NCBI GenBank assembly: GCA_958298945.1 | Contig: OY282605.1 | Location: 2,999,811-3,063,810 of the forward strand | Direction: 5' to 3' | DNA from: Atherix ibis | Taxonomy: Eukaryota > Arthropoda > Insecta > Diptera > Athericidae | Length of the DNA: 64,000 nucleotides | In this document: positions 46,381-57,078 of the stretch, one piece after another | Layout of the letters: each line of letters begins with the position of its first letter | Numbering within the stretch: the stretch's first letter is position 1 | Notes under the pieces: generated by a model | Database searches by the model: none | The model's input: only the letters and a program-made list of their open reading frames with translations | What the model was told of the DNA's origin: nothing | Position numbers and translations under genes: made by a program

Positions 46381-47490
46381 TTAGTTGCAAGTCTGAATTT
46401 TACGAAATGGTAATCCATATGGTTGAAGAAAACTGGGAAATATTCAGAACTTACTTCCAAAGTGGTGTGTCTTCAACCCAAATTGTGAGAAATTTAAAAA
46501 TAAAAATGAGCAAAGATCGAATGCCATCACGTCAACTTGTGGACAAATTCGTGAAGCGAGTTCGCGAAACTGGTTTGTTGGTTGACAAAGCAACTCGTTC
46601 CCGCTCTAATACAGTGCGTACGACCGAGAATATTGTCGCCGTTGCTGAAAATGTCCGTGATCATCCATCAACTTCAACTCCTTACCGTTCTCAGGAATTG
46701 AACATTTCTCGCACTTCTCTGTTGAGAATTTTGCACAAAGACCTCGGTATGAAAGCTTACAAAGTTCAATTAGTTCAACAACTAAAGCCGCATGACCATC
46801 CGATGCGTTTTCGGTTTGCCCAATGGGCTCAAGATCGATTGGCCGAAGATGAGCATTTTTACCGAAAAATTATCTCTTCGGATGAGGCCCATTTCCACTC
46901 GGTGGGTATGTCAACAAACAAATTTGTCGCATCTGGGGCTCAGAAAATCCATACGTTACCATGGAAAAGCCGATGCATCCACAACGAGTCACGGTTTGGT
47001 GCGGATTTTGGACTGGAGGCATCATTGGCCCGGTTTTCTTCGAAAACGATGAAGGAGCCGCCGTTACGGTCAATGGTGAGCGCTATCGTGGCATGCTCAA
47101 CGAATTTTTGTTTCCAAAAGTTGAACAGAATGGCATGGACGACATTTGGTTTCAACAAGACGGGACCACTTGCCACACAGCCAACGTAACAATCCAACTT
47201 TTGGGCACGGCTTTCGAAAACCGAATAATCAGCTGAAATTCTGATGTCAATTGGCCGCCTCGGAGCTGTGATTTGAGCCCGTTGGATTATTTTCTGTGGG
47301 GAGCCGTTAAGGATAAATGTTACGCAAGCCATCCAGAGACAATTGAGGCCTTGAAACACGAAATCAAAGTTGCCATTGAAGAGATACAAGCCCAGACAAT
47401 CGAAAATGTACTGAAAAATTGGGTCGAGCGAATGGGTACTGTGAGGCCAGCCGTGGCAGTCATTTAAATGATGTTGCGTATCCTTAAATT
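46380..47490 (+). mobile_element. Tc1/mariner DD41D-type transposon, transposase nearly intact
   Basis: The plus-strand transposase runs from MVIHMVEENWEIFRTYFQSG (46407) to MGTVRPAVAVI and TAA at 47467. It keeps the helix-turn-helix block, IISSDEAHFHS (first Asp), FQQDGTTCHTANVT (second) and PPRSCDLSPLDYFLWGAVKD (third), with 41 residues between the last two. A one-base frameshift lies near 46903 and an in-frame TGA at 47234-47236 (ISR to IS-stop). Terminal repeats were not found, so the limits given are those of the coding part. It is the least damaged transposase in the window. Confidence 0.85.
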
Positions 47491-47618
47491 AATAAACACA
47501 TTATTTTGTGTTTCATTCTTACATTTCAAAGTACAATCTTTCTAATAAAACCGGAAATTTAAAAAAAATATACACTAGTTTTTTTTTAATTTACTTTTTA
47601 AAATGCAACTTTTAAATT

Positions 47619-47985
47619 GTTGCATTCCATTGAGAAAATTTTGCTACTCACAAGTACTTCTACCTACTCGTAGCTACTCTTGCTCATACAAATGAGTACT
47701 TCGCATGAGTAGTTACGCATACAATTTACGGTAGGGGGATTTTAGTTCCCAAAATGAAAATAAATGGCTTAGCGTGTTCGTTGGTTATGTTGTGAAGTAT
47801 CATGTTTTTGTTTTTATTGTTTATGTGTAAGTAAACTCAGTTTTTATTGTTTATGTGTGAATAAACTCAGTATTGTTGTTGACTATTTTGAGGTTATATT
47901 TTACTTTTGTCAATAAATTTTGCGTTCCATTGGACATCCACGCACAAGTACTTGTGAGTAGCAAAATTGTCCAAATGGAATACAG
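47619..47985. mobile_element. MITE of about 365 bp with about 40-bp inverted ends
   Basis: The left end (GCATTCCATTGAGAAAATTT, then TGCTACTCACAAGTACTT) mirrors the right end (AAGTACTTGTGAGTAGCA, then AAATTGTCCAAATGGAATAC). No coding capacity. Internally, TTTTTATTGTTTATGTGT is tandemly duplicated at about 47811-47868. The target duplication is unclear. Confidence 0.85.
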
Positions 47986-48072
47986 CTATTATTAGTAATT
48001 TTTTTAATTCCATTCTATTCAAAATATTTCATTATTCCAATGTAAAAGTGGAGATTCACCATTTTGTATGTA

Positions 48073-49061
48073 CAGGGTGGGCCAATTTGAACTGACTGCT
48101 TTAAAATGCAAATAACTTTTTTATTTTTTTATTTTTGTTTTTTTGCAGATTATAAAGAATTTTATAATTTCTTCATAGTCTTCAAAGTCTTATAATTAGT
48201 TTTCAATTTTATAAAGTCTTCCAAGAAAATACCGTCCGCATTTTAATACTGTCGCAGCTCCCAGTGCAAACATGATAAGAAACTTAACGACCCATTTTGA
48301 GGAGCATGGTTTAGTATTTGATGAGCCACAAACAAATTTTAATCGAGCTGTTCACAATGAACAAGCTATGGAGGCTGTACGCCAAAGTGTCAATAATGAT
48401 TCATCTCGTCGACGAGCTACTCAATTGGGCATCTTTAGAACATCGCTACGACGGATTTTGAAACTTGATCTGAGGATGTTTCCATACAAAATTCAATTGG
48501 GTCAAGGGGTACGGAGAATCCGAGAGCGTTGCATCAGCGTTAATTGCACCTTGTTAGATCACTGCTTGATGGGGAATTATCCATATTTTTTCGAAGATGA
48601 GAGTAAGTATGCGAAACCATCTGTGGGTGGTGAACCGAAGTATTTTAGAAAATTTTTTAAATCCGGCAGTTCTGGGACAATGACGATTCTTCGACAACTT
48701 TTCGATGATCGAATAATATCAAAAAATGCAAATTTCGCTTGGCTACCTAGTTGCCCAAACTTGGCAGCCCCTTATTTTTTTTGCAGGATTTCTTCAAGGA
48801 ACGGGTTTACCTGAACAAACTACAAAACATTCGGGACCTAAAGCAGAATATTCGAACAGAAATTGCAAATTTGGAGCCAGAAACGTTGCGCACCGTAATG
48901 CAAAATGCCTCAGAAAGAGCAATAAGAAAATGGAAGTCATTTCAGGAATTTAAAAATATTTAATAAATTATTTTTTCATTAAAAAAAAAACAAATAAAAC
49001 CATTTCTAAATACAAAAGTTATGCGCATTTTAAATCAGTTAGTTCAAATTGGCCCACCCTG
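48073..49061 (+). mobile_element. Tc1/mariner-type element with CAGGGTGGGCCAATTTGAAC ends
   Basis: Inverted ends of about 30-45 bases (CAGGGTGGGCCAATTTGAAC and complement) are flanked by TA (48071-48072 and 49062-49063). The plus strand begins MIRNLTTHFEEHGLVFDEPQ (48272), continues through LGIFRTSLRRILKLDLRMFP, and after a deletion and frameshift ends DLKQNIRTEIANLEPETLRT and TAA at 48963. The site corresponding to the third catalytic residue reads CPNLAAPY, so the acidic residues there are lost. Dead copy. Confidence 0.88.
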
Positions 49062-49265
49062 TACAATCAAACTTTCTGTTAATGTGATTCAGTGCGATAG
49101 ATTTTTAGCAGCAGAAAAGTGTACATCGCCTATTCGGAATTTTTCAAAACTTCATATTTACTGATTAAGAATTATACAATATTTTTTTCGTAACATTTTT
49201 ATAATTTAATTATGATGCAAAAATAAATTTAAAAAAATCAAATAAAAAGAAAATTTATTTCTTTA

Positions 49266-49511
49266 AAAGGCAAAATTAAAATTTTAGATTGTCTACGTAA
49301 TGGAGAAAGTGTAACAGATGAAGCCACAATAAGAAAAAAAGAAGACTCCATTAGAAAAATAGTAGCAGCTGGATTTGGTACGAATACGAGCACAGCTTCA
49401 TACATAAGAGATGTTGCAATGGAAAAAAATGCAAAAACCATTATGATATGGCTAGAAGACACAACTCAACAGCGGACTCCAATTGATACCAAAACAATAA
49501 AAATAGTTTAA
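49266..49511 (+). pseudogene. pogo/Tigger (CENP-B-like) transposase N-terminal fragment
   Basis: Open frame of 81 residues plus stop: KGKIKILDCLRNGESVTDEA, then KKEDSIRKIVAAGFGTNTST, ASYIRDVAMEKNAKTIMIWL. The ILD.LRNGESV start, then EDSIRK and the IW-LED region, resemble the DNA-binding N-terminus of Tigger-type elements. Part of the helix-turn-helix is deleted (between DEA and the KKEDSIRK block), and no DDE domain follows. Confidence 0.65.
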
Positions 49512-49619
49512 GGAAAAACAAATTCATTATTTTTTCGCTAGATGGATGTCCAAATTTTTTCGAGAATAAAAAAAATAGAACTTTTTATGAAACACTTCAA
49601 AAAAAAATAGAACTTTTTA

Positions 49620-50170
49620 TGAATAAAAACTTCCTATTTACTGTCGTGAAGAATAAAAGTATTTAGGCAAATGTATTAATTTATACTTACTGGTTCGTAA
49701 ACTATTCTATTTAAAATTGAATAAAACCGCACTTAAACTTTCAATTCGTATTGTCAACATTAAGCATAGCAAAAATATGCATGCAATTCAGTATACTACC
49801 ACTTTCATGGAGAATGGCGTGTTTTAAAACTCTCCGAAAATCTACAAAATTGAGGCACTTGATATTTGATTAATATTTACAAAATAAATAATAAACCTAA
49901 AATCCAATTGTATTTAATAGCAAAAGATTGAACAAAATTAAATGTTGTCTTCTATCTTATTTAAATTGTATTTTTTTTGGAATAAGTGAATTAAAATGAA
50001 TAATTAATATGCTTTTGGAATTCAAAAAATTTATATTATGAAAATAAAATGTCGGTGGGTGTCGTTTCTACATAAAAAACTCTTCACAATTCTATGCAAA
50101 CAGTACGATTTCTCGCCGCTTTTGCAATAATTCAGACAACAAATTTCGTATATACGAAAATTTGACAATG
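49620..50170. repeat. interspersed repeat R, copy 3, longest
   Basis: Shares with 36808-37202 an ordered series of blocks: AAAAACTTCCTATTTACTGT, CTACCACTTTCATGGAGAAT, GTTTTAAAACTCTCCG, and TTTCTCGCCGCTTTTGCAAT near 50110. No protein is seen. Confidence 0.75.
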
Positions 50171-50254
50171 GGCCTTATTTTGTGACATGCTTCAATTTTT
50201 TTCTAAGGGGCTTTTGTAAAACTTTTCTTACTGGAAAACACTACCATTCAATAC

Positions 50255-50370
50255 ATCGGTAAAATTCGAACCGATTTATTCAGAAGAGACAATAAAAATT
50301 GGACCATTATGATAGCCTCCTTTCAACGAGGCCGTGGAGGCCATTTGAACGATATTATTTTTAAATAATA
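50255..50370 (+). pseudogene. C-terminal fragment of a DD41D-type transposase
   Basis: The plus strand reads NWTIMIASFQRGRGGHLNDI, then IFK and stop, the standard C-terminus of this transposase group (compare KRSRGQHLHDIIF at 38980). Only this end is left, directly after repeat R. Confidence 0.65.
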
Positions 50371-50760
50371 ATGTCATTAAATATTATTAAATCTGCAATA
50401 AAGATATCCTCCATAACTTACAACAACTCATTTTATTCAATATAAAAAATCGATATCCTCAGGCTTAATTGATCGCATATAAGCTTTATTCTATCCCCGC
50501 ATTTGGAATTTATTCAGTCTTCTTTTCCCAATAAAAATATTAAAAATGGAAAATATCCTAAATTTTAATTTTTTTTTAAATATCAACTATATCCAAATAA
50601 AATGTGAGACAAAATGCTCCTCATAAAATATTTTAAAAAAATTATGTCATAAATTTGTTTATGTAAATCTTGGCATTTTTTAATAAGTTTCATAATTTTT
50701 AAAATCTTATCCATAATTATTACGTGATTCTTATGAAATTATTTCAAATCTCATATTTAA

Positions 50761-52407
50761 CCGTTTTACTGCTGAGCCTTTTTTCACATATTATTCAAAA
50801 ATTGCGAAAGAATTTTAGAGAAAAAATAATCTTTCATAAGTGTGCACAAAATTGTGTACATTTTCATCAAATATAGAGGGATTTGCGGAATTCTTTCGGT
50901 TGTGTGTAGGGAACATATCAAACTACTCAAATAAAAGATAATTTTAACTATAACTGTATTTATTTATCTTTTAAAAATAAAAATAAAAAACAAAGAAGAA
51001 TATAAAAAAAATTATATGCAAAAATGTTTTCCCACACAAACTCCATGTACTCCCTTCTTACACCGCGCACAAATTAATGAAGATCGTGTTATTCCTTTAC
51101 CTCCTTTATTACTGCAAACGGTACAGCGTGGAAGCTTCGTCCCTGGTAGCTTTTCCAAACCAAAGCTTTGCTTTGATGTTGATGGTGTCTCCGAGACGCT
51201 TTTTTTATCCATCCACTCTTTCTCAATATTCTCAATCATTTCTGAAGTAAACTGTAGTCTAGTCATTCTTTTTTCATTTACGTTGTTTGAGTATAAAATA
51301 TATGAATTTAATATCATTCTTCCAAATATTTTGAACAAATTTTAGTTTGTCTTTTCTATTTCAAATGATCCTTTTGTTTTCTTTGTGGTTACATTACTTG
51401 TATTTCCATTTGTTGAAATAAGTAAAATGGGGAGCTTTTTGGATTTTTTATCCCTAAATGAACATAGCAATACATCTTTAGTTTTGAAATATTTAGGTAA
51501 ATGTTGGCGTGATCAACTAGTGGAGAAAATCTGACAGATAGATCATAATCTGACTGACCTGGTGGAGCTAAATTTTTGTTATCAACCAAGTGAAAAAATT
51601 TAAGTATTAACAGAAAACGGTCCCGCGTTTTTTTCTGAACCACGGGATACATCTGGAGTTATTCAACCAATAGGAATTTATAGTTGGTCTTTTAGTAATA
51701 CCCATTTCCAATAAAACTGCGATAAATGCTTTTATTTCTAATTCCGTAACTGGCTTCCATAATTTAGAACGTGATCTCGGTTTCAGCTCACTTCCAGAAT
51801 TCAAGTACTGTTGGGCATATCGATTGGTTTCTTTTACAATGGTTTTAAGGAGTAAAGACGTAAAAAATAATTCAAAATTTCAATACCGACAGGTAAATGT
51901 TTTGGTCCGGGAATTTCGAAAAAATTGTTATTGGTTTCGTTGGAAAAATTTAGGTGGGAAGGAAGTTGCACGAAAGTATCGGTATCAAGACCGTCCAAAG
52001 AAATAGAATCATTTTCGGAAGCTTTACTTTCACTACGAATACGCATTCTTCGATTTGTAAACATTGTGATTTCATCCTCACTGTCACTAAAAGAAACATT
52101 TTCACGCGAAGTTTCGCAAGTGTTTTCATCATCGCTACTTGACGAATTCGACATCGTATGAGGGAAATAAACAATTTTTAATGATAAAAAAATACAAAAA
52201 TTAATGTTATTTTCACCTCGATATACTTTTTAAAAGTTTATTTATGATTATTATTGACGAATTAAAAATGATTTGCGCGCGCGCACCGCGACACGTCTAT
52301 ATAGGTCGATATCTCAAATCAAACTGAGCAATAGTCGATATCCCGACGGTACGCAATTTTCGCGCAGTAATAAAGCGTCGATATATCGACGGCCCGCAGT
52401 AAAACGG
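50761..52407 (-). mobile_element. piggyBac-type element, internally deleted, TTAA target sites intact
   Basis: Inverted ends CCGTTTTACTGC are flanked by TTAA at 50757-50760 and 52408-52411, as in piggyBac. The minus strand encodes an acidic N-terminus (MSNSSSSDDENTCETSREN from 52154), then WKPVTELEIKAFIAVLLEMG and YWLNNSRCIPWF (about 51770-51640). Next come FHLVDNKNLAPPGQSDYD (about 51580) and a Cys-rich end (PRCTVCSNKGGKG, LICARCKKGVHGVCVGKHF) at about 51100. The catalytic DDD core between about 51480 and 51400 is missing, and the pieces lie in different frames. Non-autonomous, but with both ends kept. Confidence 0.9.
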
Positions 52408-52711
52408 TTAATAAACTTTCAAAACACACATATGAAAAGAATACAATAATTTCTTTTTATTATACGTTTTATAATATAAAATATAAACAAATTTCAATAA
52501 TTGTAATTTTTTGTCGCTCTTTTTTTCTTATAAAGCACTGTTAGTTAGACAACCGTTGTGTTGCCCCTCTTTTGTTCATTAGAGCACCGTTAAGTACGCT
52601 TTTTGAATTGAAATAATAACACGTACTTGAGTTCGGTTTTAATTCTGATTTTCATTATAATATGTTAAATATAAAACTTATAAATTCTAAAATTATAATT
52701 GCAATTACAAA

Positions 52712-54351
52712 CTATTTCGGTATGTGTTTAAGGAATTTAAGCTCATGCGTTAGCCAGACAGCAAAAGACAATAATAAGAGCGATCCAGATTGATGTGTAG
52801 CTGCTAAATGGACTGGAACATAAGATAAAAGTGCCGATATACCTAAAATAACTTGAGTCCATCCCATTATGGCGACTGCATTTACTGCTTTGTATGCTCT
52901 CGGCGGAAGAATTTGTCGTCTGGACAAAAGCCATAGTCCTGATATCAACGATAGTGTTGTTATTCCTAAAATGCGATGATCAAATTGAACTGTTGTAGGA
53001 TTTTCTGTAAAATTTCTAACTGTGGGGCTAAATGCTAATATATCACTCGGAATCCATCGATCAGCCATTTTCGGAAATGAATTATAAACAAGCCCAGCAT
53101 CAAGACCAGCTACAAAAGCTCCAGACAACGCCGTGAAAAATATCATTCCTTTCGTTAAATGGGCAAATCTTTTAAAATTTCTTGCGCTCTTAGTTACTTC
53201 GCCGATCAATTTTTCAGCTGGCAAAAGATGATCCAATGATGACCACAAGAACAATGTGTAAAGTATGAATGCAAATGACAAATGTGTTGCTAAACGGTAC
53301 TGTGATACGCGAGGTACATCATTAACATCATGAAACCGATCCTCTAGCCCAGATTTCACCATATACCAACCCATCAGACCTTGTATACCTATTAATCCAC
53401 CAAAAATTAAAATAGGTGGCTTCATCGTACTTGAGAAATATCCCTTCTTCCAGAAATATATAGCGGGTATTGCATAGAATGCACCAATACAACGACCCCA
53501 CATACGATGCGCATATTCCATCCAATATATTCTTTTAAATTCGCTCAATGTCATATTTGGATTTTTTCTAAAACATTAACATAGATAAATACAAAAAAAA
53601 TGCACAATTATTAAATAGTCACGTACATTTTAAATTCCGGAAACTCTTTATATCTTTCAAATTCAGCTATCCATTCATTTTCATTCGATGGACTTTTTTC
53701 TCCTAGTAGTTTCCAAGTTACCATAGATAAACCAGACTCAGTCAATCTTGTTATGCCTCCTAAAAAAATTGTACCCGGCTCGTAGAAAATAGCCAAATTT
53801 TTAAATGAATATTTATTTAACATTAAAACTTATGTAGGGTATGTAAATTATTATTATTCTTATTGTTAATTAAATAAATACAATATCACAATATTTTATT
53901 TATTTTTAAAACTTAAATTTGTTCACGATTTTCTACTGGTTAATGATATTGCACTGCCAAGAACTAAACATACACTGTATAATAGAAATATGTAAATCAT
54001 TGTTCCACCTAGAATAACAGCAACGAAAACCATCCCACTGCATCCCAGTAGCCATCCACCGACAAGTTTTCTTCCCTTTTCAGGAACATTTGTGCTTATA
54101 AAACGAATACTTAATTTTGTTGACGATTGTTTAGTAATAATTGTAAAATTCTAAAATTTTTAAAAGCATTCATTCAATAAATTTCAAAGTTTTTCTAATG
54201 ACACAAAATTTACCTTTGGTTGGTTACGGACTACCAGATTCCGTGAAAAAGAAGTTACCAAATTCCGATGCTGAAGTATCCTACTAGGCGTTCTGAATAT
54301 GTTCACACCATATTTGCAAAAATTTGGACAAAGTTTTAAAGTAGAAATCAT
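52712..54351 (-). CDS. COX15: COX15, heme A synthase (mitochondrial inner membrane)
   Basis: Four exons on the minus strand: 54351-54214, 54150-54009, 53759-53627 and 53567-52712, with introns of 63, 249 and 59 bases and consistent phases. The product is 422 residues. Exon 1 gives a basic, acid-free leader ([20 protein letters not shown]), as expected for mitochondrial import. The core reads [78 protein letters not shown] and [14 protein letters not shown]. The conserved histidines of the heme-binding sites are present (EYAHR, ATHLS, FDHR, ATHQS). The enzyme converts heme O to heme A for cytochrome c oxidase. It is transcribed away from angel. Confidence 0.95.
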
Positions 54352-55078
54352 TTTTGAATATATTTATAATGACAAATGTCACATTAAACAATGCACTAGT
54401 TTGACATAACTACACTATGTATTCACCGGTTCATTTACTAAATGCAATTATGTAGAATTTCATCATTCCAACAGCATGCTACATCATACACATTTATGCA
54501 TATGTATAGACTCATTTATCTTTCGAACAGTTAACATTTCTTAAAATGAATTTGGAATAAAAAATTTATTTATTGAGTAGAATGCTAAATTTTTTGTATT
54601 TTATTCTCATAATTTAAATATGTGGCAGAAGTAATTATTACAATAAAATACAAAAAGTAACAGAAATGAACTCATATACGACTACTTTTACTCGAAAATA
54701 ATGCATTTCTATGGCAGTACCCACTACTGCAAATTCACAATAAATAATTCGAACAGTTAACGAAGTTCGGAGAATGCACTAAGTTTTAATCTGCAATTGT
54801 TAAAAAACAATAATTTTAATAGTGTTTTCTCTCTTTATAAAAGAAATTGGGTTTAATTCTGGAGGAGTTATTATTTAAAATTATAGCTTTCGTAATAATT
54901 AATTTAAGAGAAGGGTAAGAATGGCATTTAATTTCGAACATTATGTCAGATTAAAATTGTAGTTATCTGTCAAATGATTAAGTGATCCAGTTTGTATACG
55001 GTTGAAAGTAATATCAGCGTTAAAATTATATAAAAAGGATTATAGGAATAATTTGGAACAGTTTATTTGGAAAGAATA
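54352..55078. promoter_or_regulatory. shared divergent intergenic region between COX15 and the angel transcript
   Basis: 727 bases separate the COX15 start codon (minus) from the first ATG of the angel transcript (plus). It must hold both promoters and 5' leaders. It is AT-rich, and I see no clear TATA or initiator to assign. Confidence 0.5.
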
Positions 55079-55260
55079 ATGCGAGGCATCTATTTCGTCT
55101 GCATTTTCATGCAATTATTAGCTGTAAGTGGAAATTTTGACTAGAAATTTTTTTTATGCAAGGGCGCATGCATTTGACTTGATAGAATGAATTTGGTTCC
55201 TTGCATTAGTCCTACTTGATTGCGATCGGTTTCATTTGCCCAAGAGATATTGTGAGTTAA
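55079..55260 (+). CDS. candidate 31-codon small ORF upstream of angel, spliced
   Basis: Exon 55079-55123 reads MRGIYFVCIFMQLLA up to a strong donor (GCT|GTAAGT). Exon 55210 onward (acceptor TTGCATTAG) continues in phase with SYLIAIGFICPRDIVS and TAA at 55258-55260. The first 15 residues are hydrophobic, like a signal peptide or membrane anchor. The stop codon is followed directly, in the same frame, by the ATG of angel (TAA|ATG). It may be a regulatory upstream ORF, a real micropeptide, or a chance frame in the leader. Confidence 0.4.
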
Positions 55261-57027
55261 ATGATGTTGAAATTGTCCCAAATAATTACAAAAAGTATTC
55301 AACCGATCGATTTAAACTATTTATTAAAAATTCAAAAGTCCCAATCTCGAAATTTGGTTAAAAGTAGTGCTGCATTAGTTAAAAAAGGGAAACCACCAAA
55401 AAATAGAATATTTTTACGAAAAAATATAAACTCTTCAAATGATCTAATGGCGGCACAGGTCAATCAAGCTGACGTTATATCATCAGATGGTGCCAACACA
55501 GAAGATACTCAATGTTTAGCTAACTCATATCCAGATGTGCACATGAACGACAATATCCAACATCTGAGTGCCGATAACATGGTATACCAATACGAATATG
55601 GAATATGTTGTGCTGATAATAAAATTTATTTCAGGCTACGGACGATACACCAACTCGATATTGGGAAGACACTCATTTCGGATCAAAATTTAGGAAAGAT
55701 ATGAATTCAAGTAATAACGGCTTAGAATTTACGCTAATGTCGTATAATATTCTTGCGCAAGATTTGCTCGAAATACATTCATATCTGTACAAATATAATG
55801 ATCAAAGAGTACTAGAATGGCCCTATCGGTTACAAAAACTGACGGAAGAGATAATATCTTTGCAGCCAGATATATTGTGTTTGCAAGAAGTTCAAGAAAG
55901 TCATCTGAGAATGATTTTAAACAAATTGGAATCATTACAGTATGATTTTATTTTTAAGAAAAAAACTGGCAACAAAACAGACGGAGTTGCTATATTATAT
56001 AATCGAAATTTGTTTGAATTACTGGAAAGGCATCCTGTTCAGTACTATCAACCCTATATTGAGGTAGAAATATTCTAAATTTAAAAAAAACCATTTCATA
56101 TATTCATAACAATTTGATTTTTTACTAAATATTCAGTACTTAAATCGTGAAAATGTAGGTCTTATAGCGAAATTCTGTTTGAAAACAGATCCCAGAACAT
56201 GTTTTATTGTTTCTACAACCCATTTGTTGTACAATCCGAAACGGCAAGACGTAAGACTTGCACAAATACAAATTCTTCTAGCCGAACTTGATCGGATATC
56301 AGTTATTAATGAAACAGGAACATTACGATTACCAGTTATTTTAACTGGTGATTTTAATTTAAAGCCATATTCGTCTCCGTACGCATTACTAGTGTTGGGT
56401 CGATTACACTTCAGTGGATTAACAAAAAAAACTCTAAAAGAACCTGTAGACGAATATTCTCAAACGAATGGAAATACATTTTTGCCACCGTTTTTGGGCA
56501 TAACAGATACATGCCAACATTTTGATCTTATACAAAATAATTATTTTGGAAATTCTCGGGTAATTTTCTATGAATAATAAAAATTTCTTATATAATGATT
56601 TTAATAAATTTTAATCTTTTAGCTGGAAAATTATGAAATTCAAACTAATTATAGTAACTATATAAATAATACTGATTTAGAAGCGGAGAATATAAATTTA
56701 ATTACGCATTATCCACATCTATTCTCAACGGGTAAATTAACACATGGATTAAATTTAACTTCTGTATACAATCATACACGAAACGGTCAAATGGAAGCGA
56801 CAACATTTCAAAATAGATGGATAACCGTTGATTATATATTCTACAGCGAACAGTTTTGTCCAAAACCAAATACAATTTGCCAGTCATATTTGAAACTTCT
56901 ATCAAAATATATATTACCAACAGTTGACGAATGCCACGCCATAGGAAACATACCAAATTTCAAATTGGGTTCTGATCATCTTTCATTGGCTGCTAAATTT
57001 TATTTAGAACGTTTCAGTGACACCTAA
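55261..57027 (+). CDS. angel: angel, CCR4-like EEP-family nuclease
   Basis: Four coding exons, 55261-55581, 55635-56063, 56137-56559 and 56623-57027, all joined at codon boundaries; 525 residues. An N-terminal basic region (MMLKLSQIITKSIQ) precedes a linker and then the nuclease domain. The domain carries FTLMSYNILAQDLL, LQPDILCLQEVQESH (catalytic Glu), STTHLLYNPKRQDVRLAQIQ, LTGDFNLKPYSSPYA, WITVDYIFYSEQ and GSDHLSLAAKF. These are the signature blocks of the endonuclease/exonuclease/phosphatase fold as in Angel/CCR4. Angel proteins act on RNA ends; human ANGEL2 removes 2',3'-cyclic phosphates. The catalytic residues look intact. TDDTPTRYWED then FGSKFR after exon 2 begins the family-specific region. 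Confidence 0.94.
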
Positions 57028-57072
57028 AATCTTCTTTTAAACAAAAATTGTAATAAAACCAGAACATTATCT

Positions 57073-57078
57073 AATAAA
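57073..57078 (+). promoter_or_regulatory. polyadenylation signal of angel
   Basis: AATAAA 46 bases after the stop codon, followed by T-rich sequence. Confidence 0.6.

Noticed and set aside
49238..49462. 74-codon minus-strand open frame
   Set aside because: Shadow of the pogo/Tigger fragment, which reads sensibly on the plus strand.
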